Part shown: piece after piece, positions 1 to 11,707 of the stretch
Numbering within the stretch: the stretch's first letter is position 1
Layout: each line of letters starts with the position of its first letter
Assembly (NCBI GenBank): GCA_947652605.1
Contig: OX393580.1
Span: 14,404,159-14,468,158 of the forward strand
DNA: 64,000 nucleotides
Direction: 5' to 3'
DNA from: Elmis aenea
Lineage: Eukaryota > Arthropoda > Insecta > Coleoptera > Elmidae
Made by a program: the position numbers and the translations under genes
Notes under the pieces: model-generated
Seen by the model: only the letters and a program-made list of their open reading frames with translations
Told to the model about the DNA's origin: nothing
The model's database searches: none

Positions 1-50
1 TAAGGCACCTTTCTAAATACATCCTTTACAACATTTTGACACCAATGTGC

Positions 51-3000
51 CTAGTGAGGATAGAACTTCTTCTTAGGATCCTTGGCCATATCGACTAGTG
101 TTTGGGCAGGTTTGAAAGGAGCTCCATATAAGTTGTAATAACTCTCCATTTTAGCTACAAGTTTGCCAGCACCGAACGAATCAACCCAATGGAATGGACC
201 ACCTGTGAATGGAGGGAATCCTAAACCAAAAACAGCACCGACGTCTCCTTCAAGTGGATTAGCCAAAATTTTCTCTTCAAGACATAAGACGGCATCATTG
301 ACAAATCTTGACACCATCCTTAACTGTTTATCTTCATCTTCAAAGGCGCCTTTGGGAATCAATGAATATCTTTTGAGTATGTCCATAGCTTCAGTATTAA
401 CTTCACGGGATTTGACACCTTTTTCATACACAAATATACCTTTTCCGGACTTTCTACCCAAAAATCCGGCCTGCACAATGTCCCTCATAACACCCAAGTC
501 TCCTCCACCAATTCGATCTCCAAATACCTGAAATAAACAAAATAAAATTTACAATATAAAATGATTGACATCATTGTTTTAAGAACAATAGCACATTACA
601 CAGAGTGATTCTCTCACTACACAGTGTTTCTGTAGGAATAGTAAGTATTTTAGGAGCTGGTAGTATGGACCATTTTAAGTTAAAAAGTTCATATACAGAG
701 TGATTGCAATTCGAGTTTAAGCATGGGGATCTCGCTTATTATAGTAGCTAGAGTATAGGTTTAAATTTGGCAAAGTTGCTAAATTTGGTGCTCATTAATA
801 ATCCCAAAACAAATTGGAAATATCTCAAACGGTATCCTAGAATAGGACAAACCGAAAAATACGATTTTTGAAAATCGGCTATAACTCCTTTAGAGTTGGA
901 AATATTTCAAATGTGTTAAAACATTACCCAAGCAACTTTTCAAGCCGAATCGAATAGCGGTCACAAATTTTTTCTAGATTAATTCGTTTTTGTTTTATGA
1001 CAACCAACTTTGTTTTTTCCTATGGGCGCAATTTTTGCTATTTTCATAATCTAATAGCATTTATTTTTCTGAATCCATTGATGTATCACACATGGGATTT
1101 TACTTCTTTATTCATCGTCAAATTAAAAAAAAAGGGTTTTAAACAATAACCATTATAAATCAGGTAGGCTGCTCGTTGTAGTTTATGTTGTTTCCATGAC
1201 AACCAATCAACAAATTAAAAGTTTTTAAAGCCTATTACTTGTCCCATTAATAAATTCGTAAAAATGAACTTTAATAACGAAGAAAAACACGATATGCTGT
1301 GAATTTTTTATTCATTGGATAGGAATTCTATATTGTCAAGTCAACTATATGCAGAAACATATCCAGAGAGAAAGAAGACAACCCTCACACACAGATATTT
1401 GTACGTTGGACAGAAACTTAGGTAAATATGGGGCTTTTGCCAAACTTAGATAAAAAGATGGCAGAAATGTTTCAGATGACAATAAAAAAAATATTTTTAT
1501 TACAAACATATCCGAAAAAAACACTATTTTTCTACATTAAACAGAAACTTAATAAATTTGTACAAAGTAGTGATAACGGATAACAAAACTTAAAAGAACG
1601 GTATAAAAAAATCACAGCGTATCGCATATTTGTTCGTTATTAAAGTTCATTTTCATTAATCTATTACGATGACAAGTAACGGACTTTCAAATCTTTTAGT
1701 TTGTTGATTGGTTGTCATGGAAACAACATAAACTACAACGACCGGCCTACCTGATTTATAATGGTTTTTCTTTAAAACCTTTTTTTTTTAATTTGACAAT
1801 GAATAAAGAAGTAAAATACCATGTGTGATACATCAATGGATTCAGAAAAATAAATGCTATTAGATTATGTAAATAGCAAAATTTCGCCAATAAGAAAAAA
1901 TAAAGTTGATTGTCGCAAATTTGAATTATTAAAATTATTTTGACTTATTTTGGATTGTTATGGTTACCAGGATTTTTTAAATTGTTGTGTGTGTTACGCA
2001 GGTGGACTAAATTCGAATGTTTTACGGGATATCTCGGTTACCGTAATAGTTGGCGAAAATCTAATATCGGTCTCTAGGGTTATTTTTTTGAAATGAACAC
2101 GCCCGTGTTATTTGATTTTTTCTATCGCTTTCCAGTTTGGCACTACAGACGAAAAATTAAATTTTAACGTTTTTGAAAATTTACCACAACTTTATCATTT
2201 ATTTTTATTTAACAACAGTAATTTTGAGATTTCCGTTTTTAGGAGTTTTTGACAGAATATTAATTTTTAAAACTAAGTTAAAACATGCTTGCTACGCCAC
2301 TGAAAATTATTTTTTTATTTTAATTATGCCCTAGTAATACATTTCTTTAATAAAAAAAGTGATTATTTTTTGACCGATTTTTCGAAATTTATGTGTAGGT
2401 ACATTAAGTGGTTAAGTGCGTATCTGCAAAATATAAAAATCTAGAAGGGTTTATAAATCTTACCTTTGACAAATCGGCTGCTATGTGCGATCCAACATCC
2501 AAACCAACTTCATCAGCTAAAGTAGCAGCACCGACAGGAAAACCAAACTTCTTTGTCAGAGAATCTAAATCTTTAGGATCCACTCCTTCCTGAAGCAGTC
2601 TGATTGCCTCTGACAACATCGTAGACAAAATACGAGTGGTATAAAAACCAGGACCATCGCCGACAGTGATAACAACTTTTCCCTGTTTTAAACCAACATC
2701 TACAGCACATGCGATTGTTTCTTTGGAAGTTTTATCAGTTGTAATAATTTCTAACAGCTGCATTTTATCTACCGGTGAAAAATAATGCATACCTAAAAAT
2801 AATAACAGAAGAATGCAGTAACTGAGAAATATTAAAATTAATTATATTAAATATACTTCTTTTAATTATTAATAATTATAAAAAAATCTCAAATTTCTGA
2901 CTGTTATTTTACTTTAGCATACTGCAAAAGTAGTTTTAAAAACTATTTTCTACAAAAAAACTTTAAGAAATGTAAATTTATCTAATGTATCAATAAAATT

Positions 3001-6000
3001 TACTGTTACAAGGGATCTGTATATCTATAATATCCCTCGAATATTCACTAACACAAGCTCATCACTAACTCAAAAAACGAACTAATCACTGCCAAATATA
3101 ACACAAACTTGAGTTTCAAGATTTTTGTTTGTATTTTTTTTTTAAATAATTTTATGAATAAAACTAATTTTTAACAAAAAATGATGTTGCTGACTTACCA
3201 ATTACTTTTTCAGGTCTTGATGATCCGGCAGCGATTTTAGTGATTGGTATAGCACTAGTGTTTGTTGCTATAATGCAGTGCGGAGATACAACAGCTTCTA
3301 TTTCCTTAATGACTTTATGCTTTACATTTATGTCCTCAAATACCGCCTCTATAACCATATCGACGTTACTAAAGTCTTTATACTGTAAAGTGGGACTTAA
3401 ATTTGCCAAATAAATATCTCGTTCGAAACTATAAAAAAAAACATGATAAAATAAAAAATGTCCAAAACTAAAACTTTCTGAATCAGGCACATACAAACTA
3501 CTATACCGGGTGATTCAATTTGACTGTCGCACCCCTATAACTTTTTAATTATTGAAAATAACCCCAACAAACCTTATATTTTTGGAAACGGCAATAAATT
3601 CTCTATTAAATTATGTGCATTTGTTATCTCTACGATGACGTATGTCAAATCCGCGATAGGCAACTGTTTTTTTTTTAAATTACATAGTATACATTTTTTG
3701 GTTGATTTGGATAGAGAATTTAATTCTGAATCCGACCATGTATTAAAAAAGTATGCATACATAAGAAAATTTTCGAAAAAAATCAGTTCAAAGTTTATTC
3801 AAATTATAGCAAACAGTCTATTTAACATAACAAAAAACTATCAAATCTTAAAAATTATACTATAACTATCAATGGAAATGTAATAAAAATTAATTTTTAA
3901 TAATAAAAACAAATAATAAACGTCGACATAAAAAAATTAGACTTCCAAACACAGTTGTCCTCTATGTGTAACTGCTTTTTTTAGAGTCTAATTTTTTATG
4001 TAGACGTTTATTATTTGTTTTTATTTTTATTAAAAATTAATTTTTATTACATTTCCATTGATAGTTATAGTATAATTTTTAAGATTTGATAGTTTTTTGT
4101 TATGTTAAATAGACTGTTTGCTATAATTTGAATAAACTTTGAACTGATTTTTCTCGAAAATTTTCTAATGTATGCATACTTTTTTAATACATGGTCGGAT
4201 TCAGAATTAAATTCTCTATCCAAATCAACCAAAAAATGTATACTATGTAATTTTTAAAAAAAAACAGTTGCCTATTGCGGATATGACATACGTCATCGTA
4301 GAGATAACAAATGCACATCATTTAATAGAGAATTTGTCGCCGTTTCCAAAAATATAAGGTTTGTTGGGGTTATTTTCAATAATTAAAAAGTTATAGGGGT
4401 GCGACAGTCAAACTGAATCATCCGGTATATAACTAGAAACATCAAAAGTTTATTCACTTTTCAAGTTTATTTGATTTTTTAAGTTTGGTGACGTCATCAC
4501 TAATATGTTAATAAATAATATTCCATTAAACAAATTATGATTTGATGCTACAAAAATCAATGATCTTTAAAATTAATGTTATGTCATAATGTAGGCATCT
4601 TCTCAACAGAATTGTTTACCTGTTTATGTTGGAATAATAAACCACATACTTAATTTTGGGTTATAAAAGTACACATAATCGCAAAAATCTCATTGTGTTT
4701 AAATTATATTAAGTAATAATGAAACTATTGAACTCACAAACAAGTACATTTTTTAACTACTGAGTGAAATTTTATCCCAGATTTTTGTTGAGTTCGAAGT
4801 TTATCGTCTGTGGAAGATCAAATGTTAACAAAAAATTTTTGTACCAAAAATTTGAGAAACGTTACCTTCGCTAGTGGAAAAGTTGGGCAGGGTATGAAAA
4901 TCATACTTCCTCTGTCCCGAAATAAGTGTCCGATTACTATATTTGCTGGATCTTAATTGTATTTCAAAACGTAAATTGTAATTGTTTATAACGTCAAGTA
5001 AAATATGTCAAAAGTGACATTTGTGCATAGTCAGAAAGTTTAAACACGTTAGCTCGGCTTTTGGATCGTTATTTTAAAAACATATATTATCTTGCCATTT
5101 TAAACAATACCGGTGTAAACACATCATGAACAGTGAAGAAGTTCCTGTAGTTGTACCACAAAGAAAAAAGCCTAATCCGTCACAGAAAAGCGTCAAAGTG
5201 TGTACCATTACCTGCTATAAGAAAGTTGGTGCATGAGAAGTTTTAAGCATCACTCATGAATATTTCAAAAATCGCTTAAAATCTAGTGTCCTATGACTGT
5301 TTATTAAAGTTTTTTAAATTTTAAAATTTGTTTTAGACCATGCACCAACTTTTATCAAGAATAAAATTTTCTGAGAAATCGATAATAAATTTTTTGTTCC
5401 ATTTGTGCAGACAAAAATTTTTACCAAATCGGACACTTATTTTGGGACAGAGGGAGTAATTTATTAACAAATAAGTCATGACAGTTAGCGCTTATTGGAT
5501 TCCACAAATGTAGACAAATAAGTGGAAAGCTCACAAGAACTAAGATTTACTACAGCCTATTCAAACAAAATGGACAATATGATTTTGTTAATCTATGATC
5601 ACTTGTGATAACATTTGTTTACTTATACTGTAATGATGCTTGAATTCTGGAAGTTATTTTCTGACTGTAAACCTTTTCTTTATGATTTCCAGAGAGTGAA
5701 GACTTAAAGTGACTTCTGGAATGTTCGAGGCTATTTATAAATATTCACCATTAGAGTTAGTGTTCGTTATCAGTCAATAAATTTACAGTTAAAAAAGAGA
5801 AACGATTAAATAACGAAACAATGAAAGTAAATAGTGGTGTAGATAAGTAGGTAAATGCGACTGGAAATGGTAAACTAGTTTTTTTTTTTAAATTAGTTTA
5901 TTTATTAGAGCTACTTTTAAGCTGTACCTACTTATGAAAAAATACATTAATTAAATGTTTAACAAAATTTAAATATACAATTTCAAAACTAAAATGGCTC

Positions 6001-9000
6001 TTTAAGAGTCACCGCACACTGCAGACTTTTAATCGGTCGACAGTTTGATCGTCTCCGCAAATGGCATGAGTGTTTATGAGAGCGCGCACACATACCGATT
6101 AAAAGTCGGCCAACTAAATAATACAAATCCCTATCATGGCCTGATAACGATCAAACTGTCGGCCGACTAAAAGTCTGTAGTGTGCGGTGACTCTAACAGA
6201 GTGTCGGCACACATCGTCACCTTCCCTAAAACTTTTTAACATTGCTATAAAAAAAATTCACAATGATAATTTTTGCATGTTTTTCATCAAAACTGAGGGC
6301 TGTGGATCTTACATGCTATTGAGTTTTTAAACTACAACATTAAGCCAACGCCAAATTCAAAACTACACTACACCCTTATAGGTCAGATTTTAGGATTAAC
6401 TCGATATTTTAGCCCGTTAGGTCAAAAAAAAAATGTTCAAAGAGATAAATTTGGGTCCTACGACACAATAAAAAATATTCAACCATCATTGCAACACTTA
6501 ACTAGTGAATTTTATGACAGTAAATTTAATACACTTATTTAAACATGGCAGAAGTACATAATCAAAAAAAAAATGGTTAGAATAAAAAGTAAACCAAATA
6601 AATTATACAATAACTCCTACAAAAAATTAATTGTTGACAAATTGTACCATCTTTTTAAGCTTAAATCTTACACTTTTTCCACATTTTATTAAAGCATCGA
6701 TCATTTTAGAATTTTAAAAATAAAGCAAACATTATTTGCAAAATAAACTTGACAATTTCAACAAAATCATTAGCCACAAAAGATTTAAATCATGTGTACA
6801 TAAACTTTGTACGTTATCACTAGTTGTATTTTTTAAATCAAAGGTAATTTAACTATCAACAAGTTATCTGTAAATGTTACCTTGAAAATCGTTTTCTTTT
6901 CACAGAAGTATCATAACCAGTTTGAATTTGTCCAATTCCCCTACTAAGTCCGGCCTGATTGGTATCTTTCAAAACAACATTGTATCCCTTATCGATCGAC
7001 ACTTGTACAATACCAGCACCCATAAGTCCAGCACCTACTACAGCAAGATTTTTCACAGGTTTTTCAGGTTTTCCAAAACGATTTTTCTTGCATTCCGTTT
7101 GACCCCTGAATAATCCTATTAAACCTTTACTTTGAGGTGTCATAGCTAATTCACCAAAAGCTTTAGATTCTGCTTCATATCCCGCACGGTCACCTTGATC
7201 GAGACCAACGCGGGCAACTTCTAAAATCTAAAATTATAATGGCAATAGCTTCAATATTCACACTTCAATTTCATGCAGGGGTTTGGAGCGGAGTCCGGAG
7301 CAAATAATTTTGATTGCTCCACTGCTCCAGTGTATTATGTATTTTTTTTTTTAAAACAACTTTTGTTCTTTTTTTTCATTTGAAGACCAATAATTTGTTT
7401 TTTTAAACATTTATTTAACTTCACTTGTTTGTTAGGGCCAAATATAGTTTTTGACCAACTTCTGCATATCCAATAAAATTTAAACTTTGTTTTTAAAAAC
7501 ATTTTTTTTTAATCAAAAAATTTTTAAGAATATTTGGAGCATGGAGCGGAGCAGCTATTTTGATACCGGAGCGGAGCAATTAAAAAATTGGACTGCTCCA
7601 AACCCCTGATATCATGCGCTATCTTTTTGATTCTGTTAAACCCTTTCGCTGCTCAAGACGAGTATACTCGCCGACCGGTTAACTGCTCCAGACGAGTAAA
7701 CTCTCGCAAATTAAATTGGTTCAAACTGCTCAAATCTACTAAACTAGCTAGCAGAGTTTCTAACCAAGCGGCATATTCTGATAACGAATTCGTGGCGGGA
7801 GTAGTGTAATATGTCCATGTAGACACATTCCTCAAATGTTTGTTGTATTTTTCAGATTTTTACATAGGTATTAAACAAGTTCATATTTTTTTTCTAAAAA
7901 TGTTTTCAGGTTAATGAATTAACAATATTTATGGCTGAAATACCATTTTTCTTAAAAGAAATTTGTCTACCAAATTGGCTTATACTGATCCTGACGAGTT
8001 TACTCGCCGGCGTTCAGTTAACACACACTGCACGAGCCACAGCTCTCGACCTATGCGCAGCGAAAGGGTTTAACACGCACGCACCACACACACATAAATC
8101 AACTCTAATTTATACAGCTAATTACATGTACAAAAAGTATCCCAAAAAAAGTCTCAATTTGATTACCTATTTAAATTATAGCAAAGTTAGATAATTTGGT
8201 AATGGTTCAAAACGGCGAAACAATAAACCTACTGAAAATAGAGTAAGCTTACCTTCAATGGTGCAGGATATAAGCCCCCTGTTTGTTTCATTACTTGTTC
8301 ACGAGCTTTAGCAAATACTTTGTTTTTAACCCAATTATACTGCAATGCAAAAGCAAACGCTTTATCTGTAATACTCTTCTTAGTTCTGTCAATTTTCATT
8401 TTGCCACTGGCAATTTGTTTGGCAACATCTACTGCAACATCTTCTAAATAGTGTATTGTACGAAGTTCTGAAGGTTCCATACCCGGTCCTAGAGGATCCA
8501 CCAGCAAATCTACTATACCAAATTTTTTTGCTTTGTCAGCCTTAATAGTTTTCCCAGTTAATGCCATATCCAAAGTATTTGGAACCGACGTGTAACGTTG
8601 TAGTCTTAGCACTCCTCCGGCACCAGGAAGCAAGCCCAGCATAACCTCTGGTAATCCTAAACTTGTTTTCTTATCTTTCACAGCTATTCTATACTGACAA
8701 GATAATGCCACTTCTAAGCCTCCTCCAAGACAAGACCCCTGTATAGCTGCTATAATTGGTTTCTCACTACGTTCAATAGCAGATAAAATTTCTTGGCCAG
8801 ACCGTGAAACTTTGGTTGCATCTTCAGATGATTTACATTGCTCAAGCATCGATATATCAGCTCCCGCTATAAAACATCCTGGTTTGCCAGAAATTAATAC
8901 TGCCGCTTGGATTTGTGGATTCGCTTGTATTTCATGTAGCAGAGAATCAAACTCACTCATCACTTCAGACCCCAATGAATTCACCTACAAATATTAATCA

Positions 9001-9442
9001 TTTTTAATAAAAGGTATCGGATTTAAAATATGTACATGATTGTTTACAATAAAAAGCAATAATATGTAAAATATGTAAGAGATACAATTTTGAAAATCTA
9101 ATTACACAATTATTAGCTGAACTTTACCCCCCACATCTTCCCACTTTAAAGTCATAATTTAACAATTGATTTCAAAAATAATTACCTTTACATTGGGTGA
9201 ATCCAAAGTTATAACTGCTACATTATCAACGATTTTCAATTTAGTATGTTTTCTTTCTTGGGTAGCCATCATTCGTATTTGTACTATAAAAAATAAATTG
9301 GCATAGAAATTTAAGTGCAAAGTACAGACTTTCAGAACCAGTTCATATCAATTATGCACGACACTCTCTTACCTGCATGAGAAAACCTAATGTTATTTTT
9401 CGAGATGGTCTTTAAAACGCCAAAAAGCCGAAGAGATGACAT
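51..9442 (-). CDS. HADHA: Trifunctional enzyme subunit alpha, mitochondrial (enoyl-CoA hydratase / 3-hydroxyacyl-CoA dehydrogenase)
   Basis: Seven coding exons on the minus strand: 9442-9373, 9283-9186, 8984-8253, 7227-6881, 3428-3199, 2792-2464, 527-51. They total 2283 nt, or 760 aa, close to the usual family length of about 760. Residues 1-23 ([17 protein letters not shown]...) are basic and hydroxylated, as in a mitochondrial presequence. The hydratase half has [13 protein letters not shown] and [16 protein letters not shown], which contain the two catalytic Glu positions. The dehydrogenase half has the NAD-binding [13 protein letters not shown], then NTSAIPI and [15 protein letters not shown] with the catalytic His. 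The C-terminus KKKFYPH resembles the family end KKFYQ. In the family this subunit runs the second and third steps of long-chain beta-oxidation, with HADHB, at the inner mitochondrial membrane. Only 50 nt of 3' UTR lie in the window. Introns are heavily loaded with transposons. Start choice: first ATG, followed by a consensus donor (CAG|GTAAGA). Confidence 0.96.
528..2463. mobile_element. HADHA intron 6: decayed DUF4817 foldback element plus fragments of two other elements
   Basis: A truncated copy of the CAGGGTG-end foldback family starts at 696 (end CAGAGTGATTGCAATTCGAG, after TA) and runs to about 1918, where homology to the full copy at 36975-38452 stops. It carries a broken DUF4817-like reading frame from 1264, with an early stop after about ten codons. 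From 1999 to about 2212 is the left part of another family (GGTGGACTAAATTCGAATG), related to 53814 onward. From about 2215 to 2411 is an inverted partial copy of the TTAA element at 34213-34550, ending at TTAA 2412-2415. Confidence 0.75.
3506..4425. mobile_element. Near-perfect long foldback (palindromic) MITE in HADHA intron 4
   Basis: The left arm, about 3506-3942, is repeated almost exactly as its reverse complement at about 3986-4425, around a spacer of roughly 43 bp. The ends read CCGGGTGATTCAATTTGACT and, inverted, CCGGATGATTCAGTTTGACT. TA flanks both sides (3504-3505, 4426-4427), as for Tc1/mariner insertions. The open frames inside are the same sequence read from each arm and have no recognisable protein. 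Unlike most foldbacks here it lacks the subterminal TCTCG motif. Confidence 0.9.
4906..5456 (+). mobile_element. Stowaway-like mariner deletion derivative (551 bp)
   Basis: The left end CTTCCTCTGTCCCGAAATAA and the inverted right end CTCCCTCTGTCCCAAAATAA continue with GTGTCCGATT. They match the Stowaway/plant mariner end signature. TA duplications flank at 4904-4905 and 5457-5458. A short frame from ATG 5126 ([15 protein letters not shown]...) stops after about 37 codons. It may be a remnant of the transposase N-terminus, but I cannot recognise a domain in it. The element lies in HADHA intron 4. Confidence 0.85.
6005..6194. mobile_element. Short palindromic MITE (190 bp) in HADHA intron 4
   Basis: Inverted ends AGAGTCACCGCACACT and AGTGTGCGGTGACTCT are perfect over 16 bp. 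The similarity continues inward as two copies of the ATCAAACTGTCG stretch and of GACTTTTAATCGG / GACTAAAAGTC. There is no coding capacity and the family was not identified. The rest of this intron (4426-4905, 5457-6004, 6195-6880) is AT-rich with nothing I can name. Confidence 0.7.
7276..7608. mobile_element. hAT-type MITE (333 bp) in HADHA intron 3
   Basis: Ends CAGGGGTTTGGAGC and, inverted, CAGGGGTTTGGAGCAG are flanked by ATTTCATG (7268-7275) and ATATCATG (7609-7616), a target duplication matching at 7 of 8 bases. GGAGCGGAGC-like motifs recur near both ends. No open frame. Eight-base target duplications and CAGNGG-like ends are typical of hAT elements. Confidence 0.8.
7640..8069. mobile_element. 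TTAA-flanked piggyBac-like MITE (430 bp) in HADHA intron 3
   Basis: Inverted ends ACCCTTTCGCTGC and GCAGCGAAAGGGT are flanked by TTAA at 7636-7639 and 8070-8073. A TTAA duplication is the hallmark of piggyBac-type insertion. Internally, GACGAGTATACTCGCCG-like motifs recur in inverted form near both ends. The small open frames overlapping it look like chance. Confidence 0.75.
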
Positions 9443-10391
9443 TTTGCCCACTGAAGCAAATTTTACTTAATTAACTCAACCCTACTTGCCGGTTTACAAC
9501 TACAACTGTGTATTGAGATCGAATAGGTGGTAACATAAACCAAACTGTACTTTGAACTTCCAATAAGAGCTTTCGATTATGGACCTTGCTGACGACACTT
9601 AGTTAACCTAAAAATCTCTGGCGAACGAAAACAACTACAAACGTTGCTGAGTGACAAAATAACAACTGAATAATTAGGGTACATTCGAAATACTCCAAAA
9701 ATGTTGCTTGTTGCGTTCCGTCTCGGGACGAAATCCTGTTTACCGCTTTGTACCTACAGTCTCTCCTAACTCCCATGATTAAAATTTTTAAATAAAAGCA
9801 CAATCAAAGGATCTACGAGTATGTACTGTACAATCATTACAATTTTGCAAGCCAAACAAAGCAAATACAAATTTTTAAAGAAAGATCCGTAGGCAACGTT
9901 TTCCTCGCCAGAATCGTGTTCTGAGCCAGAATCCAATAAGTCTACAGCGAGAAGATGCACCATCTTTAATTTTCTAAATAGTGAACTGCCACAATATTAC
10001 TTTCAATTAAAGTTTTCATTCATAATTTAATTTCAATGTATGCGATAATTTAATATTTAATACGCGTTATTTCTTTTATAGGTCTTTTGTTTTCTACAAA
10101 ATACTGTCCCAAAATTACTTTTATGCCAAATGCGCTTTAAAGCTAAGTCCTTGAAATAATTGCTCAAACAAGTAATTTCATTGTATGTTAGCATTGTTTA
10201 AATCTAAATGATATTATTAAGCTGTCAATAAAAACAGAACAGTCATGTTAAAATATCGTGGTTGTGTTTGAATGCAATCAAAATGGATTTATTGATGCCG
10301 GATGCCCTAGCGAATTAACCTAAAATTAACTGGTTCATTACAACCGCGTTTTGTTTAACTTAGTTGTGATTTAATTACTATATACTGAGAA
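9443..10391. promoter_or_regulatory. Divergent intergenic region between HADHA and OTUD6B
   Basis: About 950 bp separates the two start codons, so it should hold both 5' UTRs and promoters. I see no convincing TATA box in a decisive position and no conserved coding frame. The stretch near 9715-9750 (GTTCCGTCTCGGGACGAAAT) is locally GC-richer and partly self-complementary, of unknown meaning. Confidence 0.4.
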
Positions 10392-11276
10392 ATGATTGAT
10401 GATATAGCAGAAATTGATTTATCTGAAGAAGATCTACTAAAAAAACATCGACAGGAACGTAAAGAATTGCAAGCTAAAGTACAGGCTCTCAAAAAAACAG
10501 CTACCAAAGGTGATAAAAAAAAGAAAAAAGAGGTGATTGACACAATAGCTCAATTAGAACAAGAACTTGATGAAAAACAATCAAAAGAACTACATACTGT
10601 ACAAAAGTCTGAAATTCCAAGTAATGTAACACAAACAGAATCAGTTTTGGATGATGATTCAAATGAATTGCATGATGTTTCAACAAGAGTATCTCGTGCC
10701 CAAAAACGAAGAAATAAAAAACTTAATGAGGATAAAGAACGTGACAAAAGAATTGTAGAACAAGAAGAAAATAATAAACAAGGTCCAAGACTCGTTGAAC
10801 TGAACACCATTAAAGATATACTTAAATCTTCTGGATTACAGTTGCACAATATACCTGCTGATGGTAATTGTCTTTACTGTGCTGTTAATCATCAACTAGA
10901 AATTACAGGACGTGATAGCTTAAGTGTTTCGAAACTACGCAAACTTACAGCCAAGTTTATGCGTGACAACAAGGAAGAGTTTTTACCGTTTATGTACAAT
11001 GATGATGACAATCTTGTTGATGAAGAACAGTTTGAAAAGTATTGTAATGATGTTGCCAATACTAAAATGTGGGGTGGTCAACTAGAGCTGCGAGCTTTAT
11101 CTAATATATTACAGAGTCCTATAAAAGTTATACAAGCGAATGGTCCTACTACACTGCAAGGTGAAAGTTTTACTGGAACTCCCTTAATACTCACATACCA
11201 CAGACATCTGTATCGCCTTGGAGAACATTATAACTCAACTGCAACATTGGAGGAAGATAATAGCGACGGTTTATAA
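10392..11276 (+). CDS. OTUD6B: OTU domain-containing deubiquitinase, OTUD6B-like
   Basis: A single uninterrupted frame of 294 aa, about the length of the OTUD6A/B family. The N-terminal half (about 10-140) is very Lys/Glu-rich, predicted coiled coil, with SRAQKRRNKKLNEDKERDKR typical of OTUD6. The OTU domain covers about 150-285. The catalytic loop PADGNCLYCAV has the Asp and nucleophilic Cys, and the His is in LYRLGEHYNS. The family cleaves ubiquitin chains and is linked to translation initiation. Intronless here, but not an obvious retrocopy: the frame is intact and it sits in a divergent pair with HADHA. An AATAAA at 11389-11394 is the probable poly(A) signal. It converges on the lysyl-tRNA synthetase gene. 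Confidence 0.94.
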   Translation: MIDDIAEIDLSEEDLLKKHRQERKELQAKVQALKKTATKGDKKKKKEVIDTIAQLEQELDEKQSKELHTVQKSEIPSNVTQTESVLDDDSNELHDVSTRVSRAQKRRNKKLNEDKERDKRIVEQEENNKQGPRLVELNTIKDILKSSGLQLHNIPADGNCLYCAVNHQLEITGRDSLSVSKLRKLTAKFMRDNKEEFLPFMYNDDDNLVDEEQFEKYCNDVANTKMWGGQLELRALSNILQSPIKVIQANGPTTLQGESFTGTPLILTYHRHLYRLGEHYNSTATLEEDNSDGL

Positions 11277-11707
11277 TACTACGTTAACTTAGCTTTTCAA
11301 AATTGTAACTTTTTATGATCATTTAATTAAGTTTATTTATAAAACAATTTATTAAATTATGATGTACGTTTTTTTTTTCAGTGAACGAAATAAAAACAAC
11401 TGGAAACATATTTATTGTCTATTACTGTAAAATAAGTTAAATTTAAAATGTTATTAATTCTCATGTAAAACCAACATTCATATTCACGCCTGTGTTGATA
11501 ATGTCCTATATTGCAAACTCAAAAAATTAAAAGATGTATAAGTTAATACAAAAAAAAATATGAAAAATAATTTTTACCTATTTATTGCAAACAATTATTT
11601 ACATTTAAAAATGAAATAATTATTTAAATATGGAACCAGTTTTTTTTGGGTCAAAGAAATTACAGCAATAAATAAATATTTTTATTGTGTTTACATTAAA
11701 AGAATTA
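11277..11707. other. Convergent 3' regions of OTUD6B and lysyl-tRNA synthetase
   Basis: AT-rich sequence with a plus-strand AATAAA at 11389-11394 and a minus-strand AATAAA (TTTATT at 11681-11686) serving the two convergent genes. No coding frame or repeat that I can support. Confidence 0.5.

Noticed and set aside
3574..3865. Short frames within the foldback at 3506-4425
   Set aside because: They are mirrored in the opposite arm and follow from the palindrome; no protein family recognised.
9603..9963. Minus-strand frames upstream of HADHA
   Set aside because: Short, without domain, lying in the probable HADHA 5' region; treated as chance.
10355..10849. Minus-strand frames opposite OTUD6B
   Set aside because: Antisense shadows of a Lys/Glu-rich coding region.
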